A stretch of 64,000 nt of DNA, taken from positions 1,584,501 through 1,648,500 of the forward strand of contig CALZFC010000031.1 in the NCBI GenBank assembly GCA_945643635.1, written 5' to 3'. The stretch is from Allodiplogaster sudhausi (lineage: Eukaryota > Nematoda > Chromadorea > Rhabditida > Diplogasteridae). Numbering within the stretch: position 1 is the first letter of the stretch; every line of letters starts with the position of its first letter. The notes below the pieces were generated by a model that ran no database searches, was not told where the DNA came from, and saw only the letters and a list, made by a program, of their open reading frames with translations. This document shows positions 44,674 to 56,710 of the stretch, piece after piece. A program made the position numbers and the translations under genes.

Positions 44674-47600
44674 GAAGATAACTAGAGGGGATGGAGGAGA
44701 GAGAAATAGACAAAGAGAGTGCGAGAAGCAGAGGAAGAGTATACCTGATGCATGGCAGTCAACTGCTGCAGCTGGCTGGGAGTCATGGCCTTGGGCTGCT
44801 GTTGCTGTTGCTGCTGTTGCTGCTGCGCCTGCGTCGGTGCGGCGGGCGTGACGATGGCCGAAACCTGTGAGGCGGCGCTTGCCGCTTGGGCCGCGGCCAC
44901 CGCTTGCTGCAAGATGAGAACTGTTAACTTTCTGCCAGCATTTAGTTATCTATGAGGCCAGAACAATGTCCGCACATTTTCGTGAGTTAAACTTGCGCTT
45001 ACAAAAGTGTCTGGAAAATGTCGAAGCGACAGCCAGAAATCGGTCGCTGGCGTCTGACGCACCTGCTGCTGTTGCTGCTGCTGCTGCATGAGGAGCTGCT
45101 GCTGCTGCCGCAGATACTGCAGCTGCTGGGCGGACGCGAGCAGCTGCGACTGCGCCGTCGACGCGGACGGCGACGCGATTGGCGCGGCCACGGCCGGCGC
45201 AACCGCCACAACTGGCGCCACCGACGCCGCGAGTGGCGCTTGCGGACGAGCCGTCGTGATGTACGCAACTCCCGGCTGAGGCTGAGCGATTCCGATTGCG
45301 GCCAGCTGTAATTGGGGATACAATTAATGTCATATGAAAGCAAGGAGGAGGTTCTATGTACATAAACATAAGATAAATTTCGTGCAAGCCCAAGAGCTAT
45401 GAAATAACAGGGGAGAGAAGTCATAGAAAAGGGCTGCAAGGGCTTATTTCAAGAAAGCGGATAGTAGAGAGATTTCACTTGCGGAGAGTCATGCCACGAG
45501 AGAGAACAACCACTGGAATAACAACAGAAAGCAGCGGCGACCTTGCTGGGGTCGATCACGAAGTGGCCGATGGGCGCGGGCGCCAAGCCCTGCGCGATGC
45601 TCGCGGCGGGCGCCGTGTCGGAGGCGGGCATCAAGACGACAGGCGAGGACTCAGCCGCCGCCCCTTCCGTGCCATTCAGGGCTGCCGCTATGGTCGGCGA
45701 TTGCTGCGCAGAAGTAGCCGTCGAAGGAGCTGAAGAGCATGACGGCCGTGCAAGGGCCTGCTGCACGAAGAGCTGCACCTGCACGGAGGATACGGTCACA
45801 CCGAAAAGGATAAGAGCACCAGGGAATTGAAGAGAGCAGCAGAGTTACGTGCAGATACGACGGCAAATGGTGTGGCCGATGAGGAAAGTGTGATAGGAGA
45901 ACACGACACAACAGCACGACAGGCAAAGAAAGGAGGAAAGGAAAGAGGAGAGGTTCGAGGGGGAAGATTTGCGAAAATTAATTTTTACGGAAAATAGCAA
46001 AAGGAAATGCTTTAGGAGGTTATGTTAATAGAAATACTCGCCTGCTGCTGCGGAGCGACGAGAGTCCGCTGGCGGGAGGCCGAGGAAGTCGTGGTCGCCG
46101 TGGTAATGGCAGCGGATGCCGCGGCAGAAGAAGAGTGGTGCGGCGGCAGCAGCTGAGGCGGCGGCTGCGTCGGCGGCTGCTGCAGCTGCTTCAGCACGCT
46201 TGTTGGCGGTGGGATGAAGAGGTACGGCGCGGGTACGGTAGCCGGCGCACCGGAAGTCGTCGCCGTGGATGTCGACAGACTGCCGGCGGCCGAAGAACAC
46301 GACGCCATCGCGAGCGCGAACGCTGCATAAGTGGCTGAAGTTTGTGGAGTGAAATAGAGAATAATCACAGAATAAGCTGCTTTTCAGATTTCCTTCAATG
46401 ATATAAAAAGAAAATCCAGACGATTGCTAACAAGTCGGGTCGAAAGCGGGCATGGACGGTGGGGGTTTAAGAGCGACGAGTTGGGGAGCTGCGGCCGGCG
46501 GAGCGGCCAGCGTCTGCTGCAGCACTGTCTTCAGCGTTGTCGGAGCTGTTAAAAATATTGTAATCAATGTATAAAATAAACTATGTGAAAAGATAGCTTG
46601 GATTCAGATGCGGAATAAGATCTTGGCGTTAGTTGCGGTATACAGTACCCTGAGTGGTGGCTGCAGACGAAGCATCGGCGGAGGGAGGCGGGGAGAGGCC
46701 GCCAGAGGCGACGGAGGCAACGGCCGAGCAGAGCACCGGCGGCTGCAGTGGCGGCGTCGCCGCGTCCACGACAATCACTCCCTCGTCTTCTTCTTCCTTC
46801 AACACACACTTATAATAAAAGAATGTGTGCATAGTAGTATTTTTATGAACTATGTATTTTCAATTGAACGTATTTTGAACTGTCGCGGTTCTGTTTTGCT
46901 TGTCGATTCCACTCAACTTTCCCATTTGATCGGACATGGAAAGCAAGATAATCCAGTTATCACCAACAAAACTGATGAATGCTCGCTATGCATCTTTCTC
47001 GTTTTGTCTATACTTTTTTCATCCTCCTGTCCATCTCACTTTCCCACTCTCTCTCTCTATCACTCATCACCATCACCCTTCCCTGCCAACTCACACAGTC
47101 ATGTTGGCAGTAGTCCAGCTGGACCGCTTTGGTGCCTGCTCGTCGAACCACCGAATGTACCTGATCTTTCGCTGGTTCGTTCTTGTCAACGACGAGTTTT
47201 AGAAGGCGGCGGCTAATATAATTAGTCGCTGACATTTCATTGCTCATCACTCAGATTAGGTCAACATATACAATGGCCAGAGAACAAGGCCACTGAGTGC
47301 TCCCACCTTCTCGTTCTCTCTCTCTCTCCCGTCTCTCTCTCTATTACTCTCACTTCCTATCTCACGTTCTCCCTCTCGCTCTTTCTCTTCCGCTAGATAT
47401 CTCGTCTTATCATTGCTATTCCAGTCACTTTACACTAATTCTCTCTCTCTCATTAAAACGGTCACAGAATGATAACGAAAACTGGAGCAAAGTAGCGGGG
47501 AGAGAAGGGTGAAAGAAGTGATTCTGCAGAGAAAGGCCAGCCTTTCTCGGCCGGTTTTCAGTTTGCGCCGAAAAAGGACCAAACGCTTCTTCCTGTTCAT

Positions 47601-48992
47601 TCTCTTGTACTCTTTTTTCACTTTGCTAATTTCATTGCCTTCTCACGCTCTCTCTCTCTCACGCTCTCTCTCTCTCTCTCTATCTCTCCCTCTCTCTCTC
47701 TTTCTATCACTCGCTCATTCTCTCGGGCCGAACAGTGTAAAACTGTCTTGTTCATCGTTCGCACTGATATCCTCTCATCTCAATAACAACTAGAAGGTCG
47801 CATAAATAAGAATCGGTTTCGCTCAATGTAAGAATGCAGTTTCACCTTTTCTTTGTCTTCCCCCTTTCTCTCAGGTTTCGTTTTTCTCTCTCTCTCTCTC
47901 TCACTCTACTTCCCCTTATCTTTTCTCTCTCTCTCACGTGGTTTCAGTTCTGCCATCGAGGGGAAGAAGTGAGTCGCAAAGAAGACACACTTGCGGTATT
48001 GGCCAACTGCTGAATGAAAAGTAGCCAAAAAATAACAGGAAGTGGAACCATGTTCGCGAAACACAGGTCATTGTCCAAGTTTAGCAAAGGGGGATGCAGG
48101 CACCAATAAGATAATTATGAATGGTAGTCATTCGCGAATTTCCTTGACCGTAAAACTCTTTACAATCATGAAGAAAAATTATTGTTCGCGCATTTATAAA
48201 ATATGAAGGCATGCGTATAATATGGTGCGCGTACCTTCTTGAGCTGAGGCGGACTGTCATCCGTCCGCTTGGCAGGCGCCGCTTCGGTCGCGCTGCTTCC
48301 GCCTGCCGCGCCTGCAGCGGCAGACGCCGCGCGTCTCTCGGCAAACTTGCGCTCCTTCAGCTGATGCAGACTGTTCATGAGGTCTGCCACGGAGTCAAAG
48401 TCGCCCTCTTCGGCTGACTCGAGCAGACCCGCGAATACGGAGATCACCTGAGGAAAGATGTTTATTGTTTGGGGCCATAAATGATGAGAGATAATAATAG
48501 AGAGAGGAAGAGAAATGAGGAGGAAGAGCGAGGGGGAAATAGAGAGAGAGAGATAGAGAGAGAGAGCGAGAGAGAGAGCGAGAGAGAGAAAGAGAGAGAG
48601 AATAGCAGACAGCAATAAAGGCACCTTCTTCGTCAGCTCAGCCGTGTTTCTGTTACGAATGCGTGCTGGGAGCACGTCAACATTGATGTCTCCCTCGTGT
48701 GTCGGCTTCTTGCCCTCTGCAAGACATTTTTTTTGTACGAAACCGTTGAGAGAAAGAAGAAGAAGAACTAAGCATTTAGAGTTTGTAAAAAAAAGAGGAG
48801 TGAGAGGAATTACCTGAGGTGGCGGAGCCCGGAGTGGCATGTCTCTTCCGCGTGGAGCCATTGGAAGGAGAGGCGGCCGAAGTGGAGGGGGAGCACGCCT
48901 CCTCTTGCATCGCACTACCTGCGGCAGAGCCGGCGGCGGATCCCGAGCACGTCTCAGTCGGCTGATGACCAGACGGTCTCGATTGTCTGCAA

Positions 48993-49043
<51 letters not shown>

Positions 49044-51689
49044 TGGACAAGGATAGAGAAGAGTAGAGTGGAGCATAACAAAGTGATATGGAGGGCGTGA
49101 GAGCAGAAGATGAGAAGAAATCAGAATGCGATAGTGCGAGATTACAGAGAGCTCGGACGAAAAGAGGGAAAGGTGAGAAAGAGAGAAGTAGAGATAAAGA
49201 TAAAGAAATAGAGAGAGAGGGAGAGAGAGAGGAAGAGAGAGAGGGAGAGAGAGAGATCATTGCAAGTTCGCAGCAACGAAATGCACTATTCTGATAATGA
49301 GGCCTTGATAAGATGCTAAAGATTGTCGAGAGATTCCGTTTGTTATGCCAAGGAGAAAAAAAAAGAGAGCAAAGTTATAGAGAGAGTGGGAATAAAAGAA
49401 AGAATGCACAGTATACAATATCCAGAAAACAAATAGCGGATTACTGTCTTTTGTGTAAACAAATATTGTTTGGATGGACAAGGATTACATCAGAGAGTTC
49501 ATCAGACAAGTTACATACAAACTGTGGGAAACGCAACAAAAGGCGTTACTTTTCTCTTTCTCTCTCTCTCTCTCTCTCGCTTCGCTGGCCGCTTAGATAA
49601 ACAAAAGCAGAGCAGTAAACATGCCCACTCATGCACTCTCACGTACGCAGTCAACGATAACACGACACGAATAGCTTATCACTCTTCAGAGATCAACGAT
49701 CGTCTTGTGCACCAGTAAACACAGTAGTCGAGTGATCTTTTAACTTTTTCTTCCTCGCATAATTGATACGCGGTACCAGCGAAAGTTCAGACTTCAAGAT
49801 ATTAATGTGTATTTTCATACTACTGTACATCTTACGGGTTCATTTACACGTGTCAGCATTTCTAAATGGTCATCTCCTTTCTGCTCGATTCTGTCTTCAT
49901 TCCATCGAGTTGCAACTTCCAACTCTTCTTGCTTCCTTTCTTAGCTGGAAGCACAACGTTGACACATTATACACTCTGCTAAAGCATTAAAGATGACTTT
50001 CGATAATAACGACCGGGCTTGTAATGATAGCGGCTATCAACTGATAACAGGCGTCGTCCTTTGAATCGCATAACGCCGTGGAATCGGCAGAAGTAGAGAG
50101 GAGAGAGTGATAGGGAGAGAGAAAAAGAGAGAGAAGAAAGATAAACTATCAGCGATTATTCTGGACGAGACGAAACATTTATTAGCCAGCTCTACTGATC
50201 CGTGTCTGAGATAACAGACCGTCACCATCTAGATTATTACTTATCAGCCTCCTTATGAGAGAAGGCGTCTATTGTATTCTCGCTCTCGAAAGCATTGGGC
50301 AGACTGTAGCAGTCGTGATGAAATATATCTGTAGCTGTAGTGTGTGGTGCAGTCAGCAAACCACGATAGAAACCGAAATCAGGTGAAGAACATAATCGTA
50401 TGTGATCTTTTAATCTCTCCAGGAACTTTCCACAACATGTATGTACATAATGTACAAATAGTTGCTCTCTCCTTGAAAAAGAGTTGACGAGGACGAAACT
50501 TGAACGAAGTAACGAATGCCAGACCAAGAAGGTTGCGCACCACGAGTAGAGACCGGTTCTCTCTTCATTCACTTTTTCTTCTTTCCATTCATAAGGACAA
50601 CCACTATGAAGGTCCACATCGGGCTTTTGATCTCTTCTTCTCCGTTCGCCAAGAATGTAGCAAATACAAACGTTCTGCGTTCATAAATGCACGTATTCAT
50701 AGTCTGGAGGAGCATGGAAAGTGTAATTAGCATAAGAGCTCGTAAAATCGTCTATTCAGACAATTTCGTTACGTGCCCCTGATCTTCTTCTCTATCTCTT
50801 TTGTTCTCACTCTCACTCTCCCATTTCCTTTCGCCTTCTCTGCTCTTACCTATCTTTGTACTCTTTCTCTCATTTTTTCCTAGTCACGCGCACTCTAAAG
50901 AAGATCGAATGGTGATTCGAAAAGTAGCTTTTACTGTAGAGAGTCGCGTGACTTTTTCCCTTCTTCTTCAAGTTCCCGTCCATTTCCTCATCGAGATCGA
51001 ATTAGAGAAAAGACAGCGAGAGAGAGAGAGAGAAGAAACCGATTAGTTGATTCGGTCCGCCCTCCTCTTAAAAGTGAGCGCGATGAACTGCCTTGGAATC
51101 TACAAAAGGGGCCGAGTCTAATCTTCATGTACTCTATATCTTGTACAAACGAGTGGTTAGTTGCACACCAAGCAGGAATCAGAAGAGCATTCGTCATGCA
51201 GGAAAGAGGGAGACAAGTCGAGATAATCCGATCGATAATCCGTTCGACGCCTTTTACTAAGCGCGCACTAGAAAGAAGGAAGGCGTGGCGATTAGAGATT
51301 AGACGTATTCTGTGCAGCACTTGTACCAGAGATGACATACTAGACTCGGACTACCAAATGCAACACAACTCAGTCACAAAATACTCTTCTAAAATGCCTC
51401 CAGGTTTCAGACGGATGAGAGGAAGAGAACGACAGCTGTCCCTTGGCAACGCTGGCGACGTCTGCACAGAAGTGCGTGTCCAGGACGACCCCTTCCGTGA
51501 CCCCTCCTGACTCCTGCCAACCGATGCGTTGGGATGTCACTGCCGCTTCTCTAAAGCCACCAACAAGACAGCCATTTCAGTCGGAGGAAACACTTTGCAT
51601 ATGGCGGTGAGGCTGAGCAGGAAGTCGACTCTAGTATAGAGAAGAAACAAGTCACAATGTAAATAGAGATTGCAGATAGCAGAGGGAGA

Positions 51690-51732
<43 letters not shown>

Positions 51733-52866
51733 GAGAGAGAGAGAGGCAGATAGTAGCCATAAGATTAGATATGCGTATGGTTAGAAATCGGGAGTCCGGA
51801 ACGAGGGCGAGATTTGAAGAAAAGCGATAAGATGCTAAAACGAGACGAGATGAGAAACATCGACTCAATTACCCGAATGCGCGGGCCGCTCCGGGTTTCG
51901 AACTGGAAGAAGACCAGTTTGAACTGTCAACTCTCATCGTCTTTCTCGCGAGAAAAAGCTTTAAACTGTTTCTCTCTCTTGAGAGAGAGAGTCCGACCAA
52001 AAACATTAGAGAAAGAGAGCAAAAGACCAAGCAAGGAAGGCGTAATTAATGCACATATTCAGTGCAAACGTCTGGCAGGATAAAAAGCATGACTTCTGAG
52101 AAAAGTAGGAAAAGTAAACTGCGTGCATCGAAGCAGAAAAAAAGCAGAGTTAGTAAAAGAAGCGCGGGATAAGAAAATAAGAAAAGGAGGGAGCTCAGAT
52201 TGTATTCCTGCGGGGGAATACACGGAGTCATCTCTTTCCATCTATTCCATTGAAGAGTAACCACGACACCGCCTGGAACAACTTGCACACAAGCAGCAAA
52301 AACAAGAGGAAAGCGATGTTTCTCACAACGTACTAAAAAGAAGAAGTGTTAAATAAGCAATTGACAGAGGAAGAAAAGGGATTGAAATGCGCGTACTCAT
52401 TGTTAGCAGACGCGTCTCCGCTGCCGTGGCTGTTCTTCTGTGTCTTGGGAGAGCTGTGCGGGGGCGGCGTGGCCTCCTGCACGATGACCAGCCTGGCATC
52501 GCCCATTTCATCGTCGTCATCGTCATACTTCACGCCGACTTCAGGCGACGGCTGGTCCACGTCCATGAGCACCTCGCTGCTCACGATGCCGTTGCTTACT
52601 GAGTCCTGCAGCGAAAGACGGTCATGGGTACTGTAATCTAAAAGCAACCGAAAAAGGAACGATTGGAAGAAAAGCGGAAGAAAAGTGAGTCTGATAAGGA
52701 CTACATAAAGAATAGAGAGAGAGAAAAAAATAAAATGGAATTTAAAATGAGAGACTCGGACGTTTCTGAGGATGCGCAGTTTGATGGGCGGGACGCGAAT
52801 CATTGACGAATCGTCGCCGTCAGCCTTCTGTGCTGAGGGATCGACGATCGAAGTAACGGGCGAATC
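41943..52866 (-). CDS. Large Gln/Ala/Pro-rich nuclear-type protein with polyglutamine, 3' part of gene
   Basis: At least 15 in-phase exons on the minus strand. The first visible is at about 52866-52763 (VPPIKLRILRN), then about 52640-52402 (acidic KYDDDDDEMGDARLVIVQEA), about 48986-48815, about 48717-48634 (INVDVLPARIRNRNTAELTK), about 48447-48235 (VFAGLLESAEEGDFDSVADL), about 46798-46650, about 46548-46434, 46338-46042, 45783-45539, 45306-45062, 44905-44745, 43570-43410, 43334-43235, 43139-42943, 42802-42497, 42292-42105, and the last with SVSEYNAFRLQNAPQLWNN to TGA at 41943. No DNA-binding domain is visible. The Gln/Ala/Pro composition, acidic patches and NLS-like KRTDD and TRKRH suggest a transcriptional or chromatin co-regulator. 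Upstream exons and start were not found. The exon near 46042 uses a GC donor (GCGAGT). Confidence 0.72.
42679..42776 (-). repeat. CAG/CAA repeat encoding about 33 glutamines
   Basis: An almost pure run of CTG/TTG on the plus strand gives about 33 consecutive Gln in the Gln-rich protein. CAA interruptions break the CAG run, which would stabilise it. Shorter Gln runs are coded at about 43430-43550, 44795-44825 and 45062-45110. Confidence 0.95.
43640..44740. other. Intron of the Gln-rich gene, no gene seen
   Basis: Contains a (GA)n tract at about 44641-44675 and otherwise ordinary sequence; no nested gene is supported. Confidence 0.5.
46830..48230. other. Intron of the Gln-rich gene with CT tracts
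   Basis: Several (CT)n tracts (about 47310-47400, 47640-47720, 47885-47935). No exon in frame was found. A short plus-strand frame near 47090-47200 has no splice support. Confidence 0.5.
48526..49260. repeat. Cluster of (GA)n microsatellites
   Basis: GA tracts at about 48538-48602, 48986-49050 and 49195-49256. The middle one lies directly before an exon of the Gln-rich gene and forms its polypyrimidine tract on the minus strand. Confidence 0.92.
49260..52320. other. Long intron of the Gln-rich gene; repeats but no firm gene
   Basis: Contains the segment duplicated at 55.1 kb (50396-50972), a (GA)n tract at 51690-51750, and frames without splice support. A stretch at about 51400-51520 is open on both strands and GC-richer than its surroundings, but cannot be joined to anything. 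Confidence 0.45.
50396..50972 (+). repeat. Source-type copy of a duplicated 577-bp segment
   Basis: Nearly identical to 55109-55870, which differs mainly by about 185 extra bases of CT-type microsatellite near 55585-55770. Frames inside (about 76 residues plus strand, 126 minus strand) recur in both copies but look non-coding. Confidence 0.9.
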
Positions 52867-53605
52867 CACGGTGGGCGGAGCAAAGAAAGGAAGAGAGAGA
52901 GACAGAGAGAGAGAAAAGAAGAGAGAGTAGCAGACGACGAAGAAGGCCGGAGGATGCAGAGAAGCCCCGGAGCTTCTCAGTCTATATCACTCTTGTGGAG
53001 TCTGCAAGTCAACTTGGTTTAGTCAGCAAAGCAAGAAGAGATCAGAGAATGATAAGAACGCCTGTTTTGATAAGAGATCAACAGCGTATGACGCAGGCGA
53101 GGCACATGAAAGAGACATTTAAAGGAGGCCATCGAGCGAAAGAAAAAAGTCGACCAATGAAGATGGAAGTGAAAGCGATTTTCAAAGACTAGAGTCTACT
53201 TTCAATGGGAAAGTTTTTCGAAAGTGTTGTTTTTATGAGGGATAAGAGGTTGATGAGCACGGGAAGTAATCGTGGATTAATACGGCTCTCGGCCGATGAG
53301 GAAAAGGATGAATCTTTGAGCTCGGAAACAAGTTGTTTGTGCTTCTCGCTCTCTCCGCCCCTGAGGCGTAATCCGCTATCCGCTCTCGCTGGCTTCGCTG
53401 ACGTGCGAAAGTGGAAATGAGTCAATGCCTCTGGCGGCTTCTTTCTTTTTTTCTCTCTCTCTCTCACTCTCTCCCGGATCTTCTTTCTTCAGCACATTCC
53501 TACTTTTTCCTATATATTTTTTTCAAATTCCATCTATCTTCGGCTGCACCCGGCACATCACAGAATAAGGAGAAGAAGAGCGACAAAATAACTGAGACGA
53601 GAAAA

Positions 53606-53627
53606 GATCTGCCGCACATGTAATCTT
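53606..53627 (+). repeat. 22-bp inverted repeat, left copy
   Basis: GATCTGCCGCACATGTAATC and the next two bases match the reverse complement of 58060-58081 at 21 of 22 positions. Just inside both copies are GCTCAGCGCT and GTCGA-GAACAT-like words. These could be the ends of a 4.5 kb element or a broken inverted repeat. Confidence 0.5.
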
Positions 53628-54211
53628 ATCGAAGATGGACGAACGTTAGTTGAACAAGAGATGAACTCAGATAAGAAAGATCGTTGAACATTTATATGCT
53701 TATACACGGGAGTTCGTCGAACATTTTCGAGCGTTTAACATTTTCGCTCAGCGCTGCGCGATGGAAGCAGCGATGAACGTTCATCGCTGGAGAAATACTG
53801 TGTAAAAGTTGGAGAGTTTTTTTAGTAATGGGGGAGCATGTTTGTCTGTTTCTCTCCACTGTTGCACGTTAAAGCTTACTTCTCTAATCGTCGACGAACA
53901 TTTTTGAAAAAAATGATGAACGAACCTTAGTACCAGTGTCGTTCATCATTTTTTTCTCGTAATATTTCGACGCTGATGTGCTTTTCTTGTTTGTTATTTT
54001 ATAAAACAACCTTTTTTTATTTGTTTTGGATGCATTTAACTTGATATACTGCACATTGTTTCATGCTGCCTGGTGGCTTTCGCGGTAAGAAGCTTGGCGC
54101 CAAGCTGCTCGATTCTCAAATCTAGTCTGCGTTAAAATGTCGTTATTATTTATTTCTGTGTTGCTTATTCTTAATTGTATATTTCTAATTTGATTCTCTC
54201 TGGAGTTACAG

Positions 54212-54337
54212 TACTCCTCGGATTCACCGCTTCCTCGTATGGCGCAGTGGAAAAGCTGCACGGAGAGCGGGCGCGACAGCGGCGCCAAACATCCTGCGAA
54301 TCGCGTCTTGGGCGACCTTCTTGCAGTCTACGAGAAG
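54212..54337 (+). CDS. Exon-like open segment, diverged repeat unit 1
   Basis: A 126-base open stretch lies between GTTACAG and GTTTGC (42 residues, YSSDSPLPRMAQWKSCTE at the start, LGDLLAVYEK at the end). Related but diverged segments end at about 54631 (LADLLRIDEK) and 56695, all closing with ACGAGAAG and GTTTGC. Retention of the splice-like borders in all three suggests descent from one duplicated exon. No function is recognised, and no gene model could be completed. Confidence 0.3.
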
Positions 54338-54439
54338 GTTTGCGGCAGCTATTTTTTGCAACTACTTTATTATTCCAATCTAGTGTGATTTTAGGCCTAA
54401 GCCTTGAGTCAAAGAGATGTTTGCTTTAAAAAATGTCCT

Positions 54440-54632
54440 TCTGATTCATTTCTGTGTTACGCAGTTGCACTTTTTTAATTTGATGCTTTCTTGAGTTGCA
54501 ATACTAAGCATATTCACCGCCGCGCTCTTGAGGTCCTTGCATGGCGAAGTGGGAATTATGCGACAGCGGCGCCAAGCGGTCCACTTCCTTCGAAGTGCGC
54601 GCTCGCTGACCTTCTTAGAATCGACGAGAAGG
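54440..54632 (+). repeat. Diverged repeat unit 2 of the 54-57 kb exon-like family
   Basis: Shares with unit 1 the order TTTCTGTGTT, GGAGTT or GAGTT-CA-TACT, GACAGCGGCGCCAA, GACCTTCTT and CGAGAAGGTTTGC. An open frame runs into the same GTTTGC donor-like site. Confidence 0.6.
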
Positions 54633-54934
54633 TTTGCTACACTCCTTCATTCTAAACAGCTGCTTAAATGATATTGTACTATTCCAAAATAGTTGGAAGG
54701 TATATATGTTTTTCTTATATTTAGATTGTTTTCTTTCATTTTCAAGCGTGAGTTGGTATTCATGGTCTTAATATTAGAAGGTACATTTTATTTTCAAAAT
54801 GAGCTGGTTTGTTAAATTTGAGTCGGGGGTTAATATAATTAAGTCAAGGAGATGTTTACTACCTTGCTTTGCCCGCTATACATTTATGATATTGCTTGCC
54901 TTATTTAAGTTTCCTAGTTCTTTCTGAATTTCAG

Positions 54935-55108
54935 TTTCGTGCTGTTGGATGACCGTGCCAAGCAGTAGTCCACCGATCCACTTGTTTGTCCCCACGCTGC
55001 GCCTACTTCCCGCGAAGGTGTGTTGTTTTCTTTGTTACTATTGTGGCCTGCCCTAAACTTTTCGGAATACTTTTGCGTTGAAATCCACTCGTGGGGTGTT
55101 ATTTGATG
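54935..55108 (+). repeat. 174-bp direct duplication, left copy
   Basis: Identical by eye to 55872-56045. It begins TTTCGTGCTGTTGGATGACC and ends GGGGTGTTATTTGATG. The two copies bracket the 763-bp inserted segment. Confidence 0.93.
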
Positions 55109-55871
55109 TCGTATGTGATCTTTTAATCTCTCCAGGAACTTTCCACAACATGTATGTACATAATGTACAAATAGTTGCTCTCTCCTTGAAAAAGAGTTGA
55201 CGAGGACGAAACTTGAACGAAGTAACGAATGCCAGACCAAGAAGGTTGCGCACCACGAGTAGAGACCGGTTCTCTCTTCATTCACTTTTTCTTCTTTCCA
55301 TTCATAAGGACAACCACTATGAAGGTCCACATCGGGCTTTTGATCTCTTCTTCTCCGTTCGCCAAGAATGTAGCAAATACAAACGTTCTGCGTTCATAAA
55401 TGCACGTATTCATAGTCTGGAGGAGCATGGAAAGTGTAATTAGCATAAGAGCTCGTAAAATCGTCTATTCAGACAATTTCGTTACGTGCCCCTGATCTTC
55501 TTCTCTATCTCTTTTGTTCTCACTCTCACTCTCCCATTTCCTTTCGCCTTCTCTGCTCTTACCTATCTTTGTACTCTTTCTCTCTATCTGTATATTTTCC
55601 TATTCTCTCTCTCTCTCTTTATCTATTCTCCTATTTTCTCTCTCTCATCTCTGTCCCTCTCGATATCTATTCTCTCTCTCCTACATGTCCCTCTCGCAAT
55701 CCATTTTCTCTCTCTTACTCTCTCTCTCTGAATCTAACTGATCAAAGTATTCTCTCCTCCCATGCACCCATTTTTTCCTAGTCACGCGCACTCTAAAGAA
55801 GATCGAATGGTGATTCGAAAAGTAGCTTTTACTGTAGAGAGTCGCGTGACTTTTTCCCTTCTTCTTCAAGT
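55109..55871 (+). repeat. Inserted copy of the 50.4 kb segment
   Basis: Matches 50396-50972 from its first base (TCGTATGTGATC) to its last (CTTCTTCAAG), with an internal CT-rich expansion. It sits exactly between the two 174-bp direct repeats. Confidence 0.92.
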
Positions 55872-56045
55872 TTTCGTGCTGTTGGATGACCGTGCCAAGC
55901 AGTAGTCCACCGATCCACTTGTTTGTCCCCACGCTGCGCCTACTTCCCGCGAAGGTGTGTTGTTTTCTTTGTTACTATTGTGGCCTGCCCTAAACTTTTC
56001 GGAATACTTTTGCGTTGAAATCCACTCGTGGGGTGTTATTTGATG
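55872..56045 (+). repeat. 174-bp direct duplication, right copy
   Basis: Second copy of 54935-55108; after it the unique flank resumes (CTTGGAACACATTC). Confidence 0.93.
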
Positions 56046-56529
56046 CTTGGAACACATTCATTTGTCATTCTGAATAATTTTCGAGCAAAGTGAGCGTGAA
56101 TGCTTAGAAATTCTATTCATTATCTTATCGCTTTTCCGCTTTTACTTCGTTTGCTCACATGTTGAAAAGCTCCCGTTCGGGTTAAGAAAAAAAACATTTA
56201 GACATGCTTTCAAGAAGATGCTGATGGTGAGTTTCCGTAGATTCAACGAAAAAAAGAAATGGGTCCCATAATTACTGTAATCTTACGCCTTCAGATCCAG
56301 TTTTCGCGCACCAACTACAGTAACGCAAGGCTTTACGTCCTTGTCGTTTCAACAACACGGCTTGCTCTACGAGCTACATGAAGGCGAGTCGAGGAATAAA
56401 TGAGTTTATGTTTTTGTGGCTTTCTTTCTTAAGTAATGATTTCCGCAATAAGTATAAAGGTGATGCATTGTGTTCATGGTGTTGAGGACGATACGGTACA
56501 AATCTACCGTATTATTATTGTTCCACAAT

Positions 56530-56710
56530 ATTACACAATTCCACAATAAATCTAGTCTGCATTAAAATGTTCTTCGTATTCCTTTTTGTGTTGCTGATTG
56601 TTCGTTGTACATTTCCAATTTGATTCTTTCTGGAGTTACAGTACTCCTCGGATTCCTCGTATGGCGCTGTGGAAACCTTGGAATTGACGAGAAGGTTTGC
56701 TAAACTCATT
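56530..56710 (+). repeat. Diverged repeat unit 3 of the 54-57 kb exon-like family
   Basis: Shares AATCTAGTCTGC, TGGAGTTACAGTACTCCTCG and GACGAGAAGGTTTGC with unit 1 (about 54118-54337), but the central part with the GACAGCGGCGCCAA block is deleted. Confidence 0.75.

Noticed and set aside
50237..50730. 126- and 76-residue frames repeated at 55 kb
   Set aside because: The recurrence is due to the segment duplication; both strands are open and nothing resembles a protein family.
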